This document shows, in pieces, positions 52,894 through 64,000 of a stretch of 64,000 nucleotides of DNA. Below the pieces are notes generated by a model. That model worked only from the letters and a program-made list of their open reading frames with translations, ran no database searches and was not told where the DNA came from. The position numbers and the translations under genes are program-made. The DNA comes from Eulemur rufifrons. Lineage: Eukaryota > Chordata > Mammalia > Primates > Lemuridae. Location: NCBI RefSeq assembly GCF_041146395.1, contig NC_090989.1:218024843-218088842 (forward strand), given 5' to 3'. Each line of letters begins with the position of its first letter. Within the stretch, counting starts at the first letter, position 1.

Positions 52894-54353
52894 CGCACAT
52901 ATTTTTCTTGGCAGGCTTCATAATATTAATCTGAGATTCAAAGTGACTTCTGACCCTTACAATCAAGTATGACGACGATTTAGAGTACCTTTTGCCTTTG
53001 ACAATATTGATTTCAAATTAACACCTTAAAATAATAATTAAAAAATTTTTTTGTTTCAGAGCAAATGTGTGTCCTTGCCAACACTTGACATTGTCAGCCC
53101 TTTTCAGTTAAAACTTTATGGTGGGTGCATACTGGCATCTAATTGCGAAAAAGCAATTATTGGCTTGAAGAACACCTAGTCTCTATGTCCAGTGTGGGGA
53201 AGGAAGAATGTCATGGGAGAGTAGTTCATGGAGCCTTGTGCTGTTGCTAGACTTCCATTAGAATCAGTGACTAGACTGATTGGAGCTTACAGACAAACCC
53301 AGCTCTGAAGATTTTAATAGATGAAAGGAATAATAAAAAAGGAAATGTATACGTTTTAGAGAAATATTCTAAAATGTAGAAAAGAAAAATGTCTTCAGTT
53401 TTTAAAGTTCTTGCTGTATCTATCCAATTCTCATTTTAAAATTAGTCACTAAATTTCATTCCTAAAAACAATATAATTGGGTTACAGATGTGGAAATAAT
53501 AAGATAAAGCCCTTCTTACAAAGGAAATACATCAATTTAGGAATATGAATTTCCCTTTAAGAAGAGAATCAGCTTTAGTTATAGGAAGAAAATGAGGCAA
53601 ACAATTTGCACTTTAAATGTCTATTGATGTCCTGGGCCATAAATTGGCTTGTTTATATATTGATAAGAAAGTGAAAGAAAACAGAAATTTAATATCCACA
53701 CAGCTAAACAGAACACTTATCTGTTGATTACTCAAGGTGAGGTGAGGGTCACAAGTAGAAACTATATTTGATTATTTATAATAAGTGACAGATTTTCTCT
53801 GCTTCTTGATATTCGTTTTAAAGAGATAAGAACTCTCTTGATGTCAAATTGATTTCCTAGAGAGGCTCTTTTCACTCATCTAAATTATAACCCTTAGCCT
53901 CTATATTTGTATTTTTGTCAAATTTTATTCACCATATTGTACATAATGCATAAAATGGTGAAATATGACTTGGGCAGAGAATAGAAATATTTCATAAACA
54001 TGATTATAAAAATCACTGAAAATATAATTGAATGTGAATAATTTAGTCCATTCCGTCTACGTGTACATATGTCCGGCCATCCATGCATCCATCCTGTCCT
54101 GTTTCATGCACTTTTTTTCATATATTATAAAAGCTGCTTCTAAACTCTGATGTTTGACATAGCAATTCATTCCTGACTCTTCCTTGCAGTAGCTTATTAA
54201 AATTGCTTCTTGTAATTTCTAAATTTAAAACACAACTTAAAATGCTTTTTTAATGCAAATTTAGAGTATATGTGAAATGCCTGGTAAACACTAAAGCTCC
54301 ATATAAGCATTGGCTATTGTGATTGTTATACTGTATTTATGACATTAGGACTA

Positions 54354-54655
<302 letters not shown>

Positions 54656-55027
54656 ATTTTTTTAAAAAAGGGCAAAAAGAAAAAAAAAGAGAAAAAAAAT
54701 ATTCTGGTCAATTTGGTTGAACTTAAGAAACACTCCGGCACTTTGTCAGTTGTACCTAAGAAGGACTTTGGATTCTTCAGCCTCACATTTATGAAACACC
54801 TTCCAGGGTGGATCGGTATTAGTAATATGTGTTGATTCTGTCTACTTTTACTGACTTCAGTTGCCCTTTAGAGCCTTTGCATGGGCTACACACAAAATCT
54901 TAGAAGTCTATCGCAATGTGTTTTTTAGAACACTCATCACTAAATTGAGATGTATAAACTCCAGAGTTGAAAAAACAATCCATTGGGGGATTTTTAAAGA
55001 GAGATTTAAGATTTCTTTATTATATAT

Positions 55028-55159
55028 TTTTTCTGTTTAATAGAGACAGATTCTCACTCTTGCTCAGGCTGGTCTCAAACTCCCAAGCTCAAACAATCCT
55101 CCGGCCTTGGCCTCCCAGAGTGCTAGGATTTTACAGGCGTGAGCCACTGCATCCGGCCT
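55028..55159 (-). mobile_element. Alu left arm only, minus orientation
   Basis: 'taatagagacagattctcac' to 'gagccactgcatccggcc'. Short flank match 'agatttct'. Confidence 0.82.
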
Positions 55160-55179
55160 GAGATTTCTATTTCTACTTT

Positions 55180-56080
55180 TTAATCTAAAAATAATTAAAA
55201 TTTATTGATATATTAAAAAATTTCCCATGGATCATGACTAAGGTATGAAAAGGGGTATAGTGAAACATCTCCCACCTACTCTTGCCCCTAGGGAGAGGCA
55301 GCCCAGTTTCACTTCCCCTATTCATGGTTTCCACTGTTATTAGTTTCTTGTGATTCCTTTTAGAGTTTTTAATCCGTATATAAGCAAACATAAATACATA
55401 TTTTAATTTTTCTCCAGTACTCTGTTTTCCACAAATCCTTAGTCCTTAGTCTATTTGGGCTGCTATAACAAAATACCATAAATTGAGTGGCTTATAAATA
55501 ACAGAAATGTGTTTCTCACAGTTCTGAAGGCTGCGAAATCCAAGATCAAGGTGCTGGCAGATCTGATGTCTGGTGAGGGCCCACTTTCTCAAAATTGTGC
55601 CTTCTCGCTGTATCCACACGTGGTGGAAGTGATAGTATTTCTAGCTGGGGCCTCTTTTATGAGGATACTAAACTGCAGTCATGAGGATTCTGCTCATATG
55701 ACCTAATCACCTCCAAAGGGCCCCAGCTACAAATACTATCACTTGGGGGTTAGGATTTCAACATAAGAATTTTAGGAGGACACAAACATTCAGACCATAG
55801 CAGATAATATGCATGCTACGTACTTTGCTTTCTTCACTTAACCATATACCTTATATCTTAGAGCTCCTTCTGTAACAAGATAGAGAGAGCTTTACTTCTT
55901 TTTTACAGAATATGGTTGTTCATAAGTTATTTGGTTGGTTCCTTGTTGATGGACATTTAGGTTATTTAATTATTTGCAATCTTTTATAATTATTAACAGA
56001 GCTACAATGAATAACTTGGGGAATTTGTGATTTCCTTTATATAAACTATAAATATATAATATGTAGATTGACATTAACAG
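55180..56080 (-). repeat. L1M, minus orientation, interrupted by an MLT1 LTR
   Basis: 'gtttccactgttattagttt' on the left; 'tatggttgttcataagttat', 'ttgttgatggacatttaggt' and 'acagagctacaatgaataac' on the right. Confidence 0.65.
55443..55803 (-). repeat. MLT1-type LTR (MaLR), minus orientation
   Basis: 'tgggctgctataacaaaata', 'ggcttataaataacagaaat', 'acctaatcacctccaaaggg' and 'aaacattcagaccatagcag'. Better preserved than the copy at 51347. Confidence 0.88.
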
Positions 56081-56878
56081 ATGATATAATTTATCAATAA
56101 ACATACATATATTAGAATGCATGCTCAAAAGATTTTTGCTGTTGATGGAGTTGTCTTTGCACATTCTATTGTGTACTGTATCATTAAACTTTTGGGGATA
56201 TGTATCCTAATATATGTATTATATTTATGTTTGTTTATCAATTATATGTACTCTTATACAATATATTGCATGCCTTATATTGTTTTTTTTTCTTTTGGAA
56301 AAATGAAGAGCTCTGAATACATACATTATAGAAACAAAATGAATGATAAAGAGAATAGATAAATGGACAATATTAAAATATTTTATTTTACTTAGTAATA
56401 GCAAAAGGTCTTTGTTCTCTCCCAAATATTATTATTTAAAAGGAGATGTAAAGTCTAAGTTCATATTTATTCCTTTCGCTTGTCATGTGGCTTACAGAAA
56501 GCTTATATGAGAAGTAGGAAAGAGATGTGTTGGTTCTATTGTTTTCTTATTGTTTGTTTGTATTTATGTTATTAGTATTATCTTCAGTTTGTCATTTTAT
56601 TACAGAAAGCTTATTAAAGTGCTTGTTCATATTGTGAGGAATGCACTGGTTGAAACAAGATAATATAATCTCCAAGTTCACTTATTAGTCACATATAAAC
56701 TATGATTTGTTGGATGCACTTGAATTCATGAGAGCAACTTAGTCTGGAATTGAGACTGAATGAGGGTACCTGAGTCAGCAGCCATCAATATCTAGGCAAG
56801 AATCCCCATTCCCAGCACTAAGTTTACAACTTGCTGAAGGCTTAGATGATTGTTAGCATCTTTAAACAATAAATTATT

Positions 56879-57615
56879 ATTATTATTTATTTATTTTTTG
56901 CTTCAAAATATTAAGGGAGTACAAATGTTTTTGTTACATGAATACCTTTTTTTTTTTTTTTTTGAGATAGGATCTTGCTCTGTCATATGGAGTTAGAGGG
57001 CAATGGGATCATCATAGCTCACTGCAACCTCAAACTCCTGGGGTCAAGCCATCCTCCTGCCTCACCCTCCTTAGTAGCTGGGAATACAGGTGCATGCAAC
57101 CACACCTGGCTAATTTTTCTTTTTTTTGTAGAAATGGGGTCTTACTCAGGCTGGTCTTGAACTCCTGGCCTCAATTCTGCTTAGACTCCCAAAGTGCTAG
57201 GATTATAGGCATGAGCCACTATGCGTGGCCCATGGATATCTTGTATAATGCTTAAGTCTGGGCTTTCAGCGTGCACATCACCTAATAGTATTCATTGTAC
57301 TCAGTAGGTAGGCTTTTACCCCTCCCTCCTTACTCCTTCCCTCTTCTTGATTTCCGATGACCTTTACATCTCTTTGTGCCTGTGTGTGCCCATTGATTAG
57401 CTCCATTAGAGAGAACATGTGCTGTTTGTTTTTCCATTTCTGAGATACTTCACTTAGGACAATGGTCTCCAGTTCCATCCAAGTTGCTGCAAAAGACATT
57501 ATTTCATTCCTTTTTATGGCTGAGTAGTACTCCATCATATATTATACATCACATTTTCTTAATCCACTCATGATTTGGTGGACACTTAGGTTGATTCCAC
57601 ATACTTGAGATTGTG
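56879..57615 (-). mobile_element. Lineage-specific L1, 5'-truncated, minus orientation
   Basis: The minus frame at 57278-57538 reads MMEYYSAIKRNEIMSFAATW, then MELETIVLSEVSQKWKNKQH, the ORF2 C-terminus, without stops for 86 codons. The 3' UTR has 'gcgtgcacatcacctaatag' and 'ggagtacaaatgtttttgtt'. It is flanked by aataaattatt at 56868-56878 and 57616-57626. The 3' UTR differs from the human-lineage L1PA/PB ends I know. An Alu sits in the 3' UTR. Confidence 0.85.
56950..57230 (-). mobile_element. Alu inside the L1 3' UTR, minus orientation
   Basis: T-run, 'gagataggatcttgctctgt', both arms, ending 'gagccactatgcgtggcc'. Flank duplication catgaatacctt / catggatatctt (two mismatches). Confidence 0.9.
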
Positions 57616-57627
57616 AATAAATTATTT

Positions 57628-57815
57628 TTAAATTAAGGTATGTACATTGCTTTTTTAGACATAATGCTATTGCATACTTAATAGACTACAGTGTAGTATA
57701 AGCATAACTTTTATATGCACCGGGAAAAAAATTTGTATGACTTACTTTGTTAGGATATTTGCTTTATTGCAGTGGTCTGGAACCTAACCCTTAATATCTC
57801 CAAGATATGCCTGTG
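57628..57815. repeat. Interspersed repeat, probably a DNA transposon end, family not asserted
   Basis: 'ttagacataatgctattgca', 'cttaatagactacagtgtag', 'gcagtggtctggaacctaac' and 'atctccaagatatgcctgtg' are familiar from a common primate repeat. Confidence 0.5.
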
Positions 57816-58040
57816 TTTTATTAAACATTCCCAGAATTATTCTAATGTACGGCCAAGGGAGGAGAACCACTGAGAATGTTTCCAAATTTAGAAGATAATC
57901 CATGGTTATAAATCTAATATCAATCTTAATGTGAAGTTTTAAGAATTAATATATGGCATCTATACATTACTCTAGAAAAATTTAGATCCATTGTATCTAT
58001 TTTCTATTCTGAAGTTGTTTTGTTTTTCCCTGAATTTAAG

Positions 58041-58218
58041 GTGTTACTGTGGCCGATTGATTGGAGAACATCCTGGAATAGATTATGCCTGGACCATCTC
58101 AGCTGCCAAGAGTAGTGAAAATGAACAATGGTCTGTTGAAAAGCACACAACAAAAAGCCCTACGGATGCCTTTGGCACAATTAATTTCCAAGATGGCGAG
58201 CATACCTACCATTCCAAG
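58041..58218 (+). CDS. TRPM6: TRPM6 exon 4
   Basis: It codes (R)[20 protein letters not shown], then [20 protein letters not shown], then [19 protein letters not shown]: 178 nt, entered in phase 2 and left in phase 0. Acceptor 'tgaatttaag|gtg'. The phrase '[20 protein letters not shown]' followed by NFQDGEH is shared by TRPM6 and TRPM7. The [11 protein letters not shown] segment identifies TRPM6. The donor, 'ccaag|gtttgc', is weak, with T at +3 and +4. This part lies in the cytosolic melastatin homology region, before the channel pore. No frameshift or stop is seen. Confidence 0.96.
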
Positions 58219-59135
58219 GTTTGCTAATAACCCAAATTGTCTTGCTGGTTTTGAACAGAAGATAATCTCCAAATGTGTCTCCAAATTGTACCTGCAAGTA
58301 TAGATAATCAGATGACTTGGTTCTATTGCAAAATGATCCATGCTATTGACTCACTTGACAAAAATGGCCTGATCCTCTCTTTCCTTTATGTCCGAGGGGA
58401 ATTGTACCTTTTCCAGGTGTGGTGTGGCCAGCTCTTTGTTTGACTGACTTCTTTCAGCAAGCTTCTACTCTGTGCAGAAGAGAATGGCATACTGCCCTGA
58501 GATAATTGCCAAAGAGCTGCCTTTTTCTCAAGGAATGCAGAAATTTACTCCCAAGGAGCAGGTGTTAGCTGAAGCATGACCATAGCAATTACCAGGAACT
58601 TAGGACTGTTCACACCCCCAAGCTTCTGTGAGGGCCTCTTCTCAGAAAGAATATGGGAGAATTTCTCTCTGTGCCTACTGAATGATAATACTTGGGCTTT
58701 GTAGGCCAGTTTTCCTGCTATCCCTAACATGGTAATTTTGCATGTGATTTCCATAGCATTGACAGGCCAGCTATCCCTCAGGTGTTTTCTCTTAGCATCT
58801 TAACTACCTGCTGCTTCATGAGAAGCACCTTTCTCTGGGGAAGCTGCAGGTAGAGCCCACCTCAGAAAAGCTCTGAATCAGCTCTACGCTAGAGTGCGAC
58901 CATCAGATGGCTAATAATGCAATCCTAATAAGACTTCAAAATACAGTTCCACAATAATCTACATTTCCATTTATTAATCCTCTTGCATTTAACTTTGTGT
59001 GTTGATGTTTTCTTTAGTTGGCAGGAAAACTGCTGTCATTCCCTTCTCCAATCCTTTTTGGAAGCTGATTCTTAAAGAACCCTATATGTATTTTACCCTT
59101 AAGTTTTACTCTTCCTCTTTTAGCTTTTGTTTATT

Positions 59136-59438
59136 CTTTTTTTTTTTTTCTTTTTCTTTTTTTTTAAGAGAAAAGGTCTTGCCCTGTCACCCACCCGGGC
59201 TGAAGTGCAGTGGCATGATCATAGCTCACTGCAGCCTTGAACTCCTGGTTCAAGAAATCCTCCTGCCTCAGACACCTGAGCAGCTAGGACTACAGGGGCA
59301 TGCCAGTATACCTGGCTAATTTTTTTACTGAGACAAGGTCTTGCTATGTTGCCCAGGCTGATCTCCTGGCCTCAAGTGATCCTCCTGCCTTGGCTTCCCA
59401 AAGTGCTAGGATTACAGAAGTGAGCCACCATGCCTGGA
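59136..59438 (-). mobile_element. Alu, minus orientation
   Basis: T/C-rich tail, 'agagaaaaggtcttgccctg', both arms, ending 'gagccaccatgcctgg'. Confidence 0.92.
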
Positions 59439-59479
59439 CTTGTATTTATTCTTACCTAGTCCCCTTCATTTACTCATAT

Positions 59480-59830
59480 TTTCATCCACTCAACAAATAT
59501 TTATTGGGTGCCCATACTTGCTATGCCCCAAAGAGGACATATTCTATGTACTAACATTACGTATAGTTTAGTGAGAGAAACAGGAAATAAATATATAATT
59601 ACCATAGAGAGCAAATGCTATGAAAAGGGAATACAGGTTCTTTGTAGAGAATGAGAAGAGCAACTCCCTTGTTTTTGAGGGGGTTGTGTGTGTGAAGGAA
59701 GTGTCTGAAAGTAGGGACAGCTAAGCTGAGATCTGGAAGGTGGGGTGAATGGTGTCAGATGAGGCAGAGGGGTACAACCACTCCAGCCACCAGGAATGGC
59801 ATATGCAAACACCAAGGGAGTATATGGTGC
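59480..59830 (+). repeat. Ancient mammalian interspersed repeat
   Basis: 'caacaaatatttattgggtg' head, then 'gtttagtgagagaaacagga', 'gagcaaatgctatgaaaagg' and 'gagatctggaaggtggggtg'. Same general type as 35030-36150. Confidence 0.5.
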
Positions 59831-60026
59831 ATTTAGGAGACCTGAAAATATTGCTAGACATATTTTCTGATAACTATTATGCTTTATGCTTCCCATTCAG
59901 CTCCTGCCACAGCCTGTGTAGCTGAATGCATTTTATTTAGTGTTTCAGAAGAGAAGAGGATAGCATTCATATTTAGGCCCAGAATTGCAATTCATGTTTA
60001 CATTGGAAAGATTAGGAGAGCTGGTT

Positions 60027-60385
<359 letters not shown>

Positions 60386-61349
60386 TAAGGCGTTAGTTAC
60401 AGAGAAGATAGAGGAAACAGTGAGTCATAGACTCTTTAGCATAGTCTTGAGCTGGCCTTTGGGAGAAAAGTCTCTAGTGCTGATAAGTTAGTTGATCAAG
60501 GTTGTTTAACCTGAAATTTCAGGGAGAAATATCTTCTAGGACTAAAAGTACTGACAGTGGAAGGAGAGGAGTGCCTGGGAGAGAGTGGGTCAGAGAGAAG
60601 GTGAACTAACGTGCTGCATCCTCTACCCTGGTTCATTATTTGCAGCAACATAAACCATTTCACAAAGATTATATTTTTTCCCCACTAACCATGGCAGCTC
60701 GGTTACCTCACTTGTAAATTGAGTCCTAATTATTCTTATATTCTTTCTTTTTTTTTTTACATTTTTCTTTTTTTTCCTCCCTCCCCACCCCCCCTCACAT
60801 TTTTTAATAGCTACACCATCCCAATGTTCAGGAATTCTAATATTTTAATTATGAAATAAAGAGACTATGTGTTAAGAAATTCAAGGATGAATGGGAAATT
60901 GTTTTAAATTGCTGTCATATTCTGGAGCATAATGTGATAATTCCTATGTGCATGTATGGAGATCTCCACCTGTGGTTGTGTTTGGTATAGTTTTATAATT
61001 CTTGGCTTCTTATTGTCCTTATTTCTTTCTCTAAATCTGGCTTATTCTTGCTGTTGGTTCGCATATGCTTCAGGAAGGTAAACTCTTCTCAATATTATCT
61101 GAAAGGTCTATATGTGGCTGCACTTGCTGAGAAAGCAAGCCAGTCATGCAACATAATCTTAGGTAAAGTGAAAAATGACTCTGGGGCTACCTGCTGGTTT
61201 GGATTTTCCTCATCTTTTCTTTTCTTTGCATTGACTATTCAGAGTTGACTGATGAAAAGTATTTATTTGGGGAAAAAAATGCTTTCAGAGGGACAATAAT
61301 GTATAAAGGAATGATTAAAAGATAAAATTTACAATAAATTAAATGTATG

Positions 61350-61640
<291 letters not shown>

Positions 61641-62130
61641 GAAATTGAACCCCCTTCCTCACTCCTCCCTCATATAAAAAAAAGTATGTGCTGCTTAACC
61701 TTAATTTAAATTTTGCAAATATATGAAATGGCCAAGTAAATTAAAAGCCATATGAAAAGTCCCATTTCACTTATTTCTTAAGGCGTTTTATTAAGAGGTT
61801 TGCTGATGTAGTGATTTTGGCCAGTCGTTTGAAGTATTTCTGCCACACCCCAGACCTTCTGGAGAGCACGGGTGGGCCAGCCCTGAGAACCGGAGGAAGC
61901 TTCCCTGCAGTGACTTGCAATTCCCAGAAGGAACTTAAAGGGGGTGTGGGATCTTTTAAAAGTAAATATTTCCATTACATGAAGATGAACTTTTAAAGAG
62001 ATCCCAGACCTTTCCTTTCAGGTCCCGGCCATTGCCTCTGCCCTGCTGTGTCCTCATTGTTTCTGTATCTGGCATCTATTTTTCATTATTTTCATTATTT
62101 GCTGTTCACGTGCATGTTCGTGTTTTGCAG

Positions 62131-62344
62131 TATATTAGAACTTCTTATGATACAAAATTGGATCATCTGTTACATTTAATGTTGAAAGAGTGGAAAATGG
62201 AACTGCCCAAGCTGGTGATCTCTGTCCATGGGGGCATCCAGAACTTTAAGATGCCCTCCAAGCTTAAAGGGATCTTCAGCCAAGGTTTGGTCAAAGCTGC
62301 AGAGACGACGGGAGCGTGGATCATAACTGAAGGCATCAACACCG
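62131..62344 (+). CDS. TRPM6: TRPM6 exon 5
   Basis: It codes [20 protein letters not shown], then [19 protein letters not shown], then [20 protein letters not shown] and [12 protein letters not shown] plus one base of Gly: 214 nt, phase 0 in, phase 1 out. Acceptor 'gttttgcag|tat', donor 'acaccg|gtaaag'. The [12 protein letters not shown] segment and the [14 protein letters not shown] segment are the glycine-rich signatures of the TRPM N-terminal domain, related to the SLOG/LSDAT ligand-sensor fold. The next exon (human V-S-K-H-V-G...) lies beyond the right edge of the window. Intron sequence upstream happens to be open from 62032, but its pyrimidine tract and AG show it is not coding. Confidence 0.97.
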
Positions 62345-62908
62345 GTAAAGCACGTTCCTGTCCATCTACCTGCCTGCCTTCCTGCTTGCTCTCTTGTTTC
62401 CTTCCATTTCCTCTTTCTAACTGGCAGGCAGGCGGTGTGTCACCTCATCTCTGCTCTGCAGTGCTCCGGGAGATGTGACGCTGGGAGGGAGAAAGATGAA
62501 AAACCTAGTGACGGGAAAATAAACTCAGAAGAATCATAGGCCTTTCCTGGAATGTGTTTTTATGGTTGTCAAAATATACTATTTTAACATAACTTCGGGG
62601 TAAACTTCTGGCAAAGAAAATGGTCTTTCCTGAGCTTCACGCTGTGGTGAGGTTAGATAGGACATTGAATCCATGCAAGTGTGTGGTGTATGTGAGCCTG
62701 GACTTGAGCTGAACTCGTGATCGTTGTCAGGTTCTTAGACGTGGGACATCAGAAATGTGCACGAAACTTGCACTGAGTGTATTGGACATGAGTAGATGAT
62801 TACTTTTTTGGTTGTTTCTTTTTTTAACTACATGATTGCCAACACATTCACTGTCTTTATCACTGATTCTTTTATATTCCTTGAAATCTGACATTTAAGA
62901 ACTGTGTA

Positions 62909-63076
62909 CAGTGGTCTCCAAACCTTATTCCTTTGCTCTAGTTTTTATGAACTGTCTGCACGTTAGAATCACCTGGGGAGCTTTTAAAACATGCACATAT
63001 ACAGGCTCTGCCCCAGATGAAGTGGAAGATTTCAGGCTCGAGCTTGTTTGATGTGCGTCACGATTGAGAACCAGTG
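62909..63076. mobile_element. MER5A-type hAT MITE
   Basis: It starts 'cagtggtctccaaacc', has 'cgttagaatcacctggggag' and 'cttttaaaacatgcac', and ends 'attgagaaccagtg'. The GC-rich centre matches MER5A. Confidence 0.88.
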
Positions 63077-63283
63077 ACTCCATAAACCCTTATCTCTTAC
63101 CAATCTGTTACTAACCTGTGGTTTTCTATTTTCCCTTTCCTTTTCTCTCTTTGATTTGGCATGCCCTAGCCAACACGTCCTCTCCAATTCTACCCAGTGC
63201 TTTAAGATCTACCCTAGATGCCAACACACCCTCGAAGTAGCCTCTGAATATCTCAGCCAGAGCTGCTCACTTTTGTCTCTTAA

Positions 63284-63457
63284 GTTCCTTTTTAAATTTT
63301 TTTTTCTCAGTATTAATTAATTAATTAATTAATTCACTTTTAGAGACAGGGTCTCACTATGTTGCCCAGGCTGATCTCGAACTCCTGGCCTCAAGCAATT
63401 CTCCCTCCTCAGCATTCTGAGTAGCTGGGACTATAGACACGCACCACTGCACCCGGC
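63284..63457 (-). mobile_element. Alu monomer, minus orientation
   Basis: (ATTA)n tail at about 63312-63334, 'agagacagggtctcactatg', one arm ending 'accactgcacccggc'. Perfect 11-bp duplication ttgtctcttaa at 63273-63283 and 63458-63468. Confidence 0.9.
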
Positions 63458-64000
63458 TTGTCTCTTAATTTCTGTGGCATTTACGGCCTGTAGCACTTGT
63501 AGAATGTTTATATTTTGCCTTACAGGTTAGGAAGAGTCTGTGAGTTAGTTCTCCTTCCTGGTAAGGGGCTAGGGGCCAGGGCCCAGACATCTGCCTAAGC
63601 CTTTAGCAACATGTACCGCTTTAACAAAACAATTTCTTTTGACTGAAAAGGAATGAAGGAAGCAAATGACTGAGAAACAAAGCAAAATAAAACCAGGGGA
63701 TCTGGCCTGTCCCTAGTAGGTAACCTGGTAGTTCATCTTGTATATTTTATAGAGATAATTATCGTTTCACATTCTTGGAAGAAACTGAAGTTGGCAGAGT
63801 TCTAAGTCCATTGTATAGCACTGATTTTATTTCCAGTAAAGAAGTGGGGTGGGGTAGGGAAGTTTTGCACAGTACAGAAAAAGGAAGGCTTGGGCAAGGC
63901 TTTCTCTTTGAATAATCGACTAGATTACATGCCTTATTTTACTTAATGCTTTTTTCCTAAATTTTAGGTTAGGCCTAACTAACCTAAAGGAATACAAATA

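Larger units (their letters stand above)
62345..64000 (+). other. TRPM6: TRPM6 intron 5, start only
   Basis: It contains a MER5A and an Alu monomer. 63460-64000 shows nothing recognised and no exon 6. Confidence 0.8.

Noticed and set aside
62032..62130. In-frame ATG extension upstream of TRPM6 exon 5, giving a hydrophobic leader
   Set aside because: It lies in intron sequence ending in a normal acceptor 'gttttgcag'. Exons 2-4 already supply the matching upstream residues in phase, so the openness is chance.

Overview
This is mammalian nuclear DNA, almost certainly primate and most likely strepsirrhine (probably a Malagasy lemur). The species call rests on the Alu elements. The youngest copies, for example at 41484-41816, 26257-26561 and 49795-50129, carry an A-rich middle segment reading 'gaaattatatggacaactaaa' or close variants and a 'ctgtgagctaggctgacgccacggcactcactctag'-like right arm (quoted here as a description, spread over several short motifs). 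Human Alus lack this form. There is no prokaryotic, organellar or CRISPR content.

The one gene I can name is TRPM6, the Mg2+-permeable channel-kinase, on the + strand. Four consecutive coding exons are present: 45594-45673, 48169-48207, 58041-58218 and 62131-62344. Their intron phases match perfectly and together they encode about 170 residues at the N-terminal start of the melastatin homology region. The gene continues beyond the right edge. The first exon is not certain. A CpG island at about 21540-22330 is the best promoter candidate. It contains an ATG ten codons upstream of a phase-0 donor (21761-21790), plus a second in-frame phase-0 donor at 22150/22151. A second candidate 5' exon lies at 2613-2778, with a good acceptor, a consensus donor and a TATA/HNF1-like upstream region.

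Layout: 1-1.1 kb is old LINE-like and hAT-like repeat. 1.1-21 kb is intergenic or far-upstream sequence with Alus, L1M, MIR, an LTR-like piece and, at 18342-18441, a retrotransposed Y3 RNA pseudogene. 21.5-22.3 kb is the CpG island. 22.5-45.6 kb would be TRPM6 intron 1 and includes a rearranged 5-kb L1 complex (26.6-31.8 kb), a nested Alu-in-Alu (37822-38572) and an intact-ended hAT element (38748-39641). 45.6-64 kb holds TRPM6 exons 2-5, with introns containing MLT1 LTRs, a Tigger1 pogo remnant, a lineage-specific L1 3' end and more Alus.

I found no undescribed biological system. The best leads are the two alternative 5' exon candidates for TRPM6, the Y3 retropseudogene with its target-site duplication, and the unusual GTTTGC donor after exon 4. 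Exon numbers assume one upstream first exon, as in human TRPM6. Repeat names come from memory of consensus sequences, not from a search.
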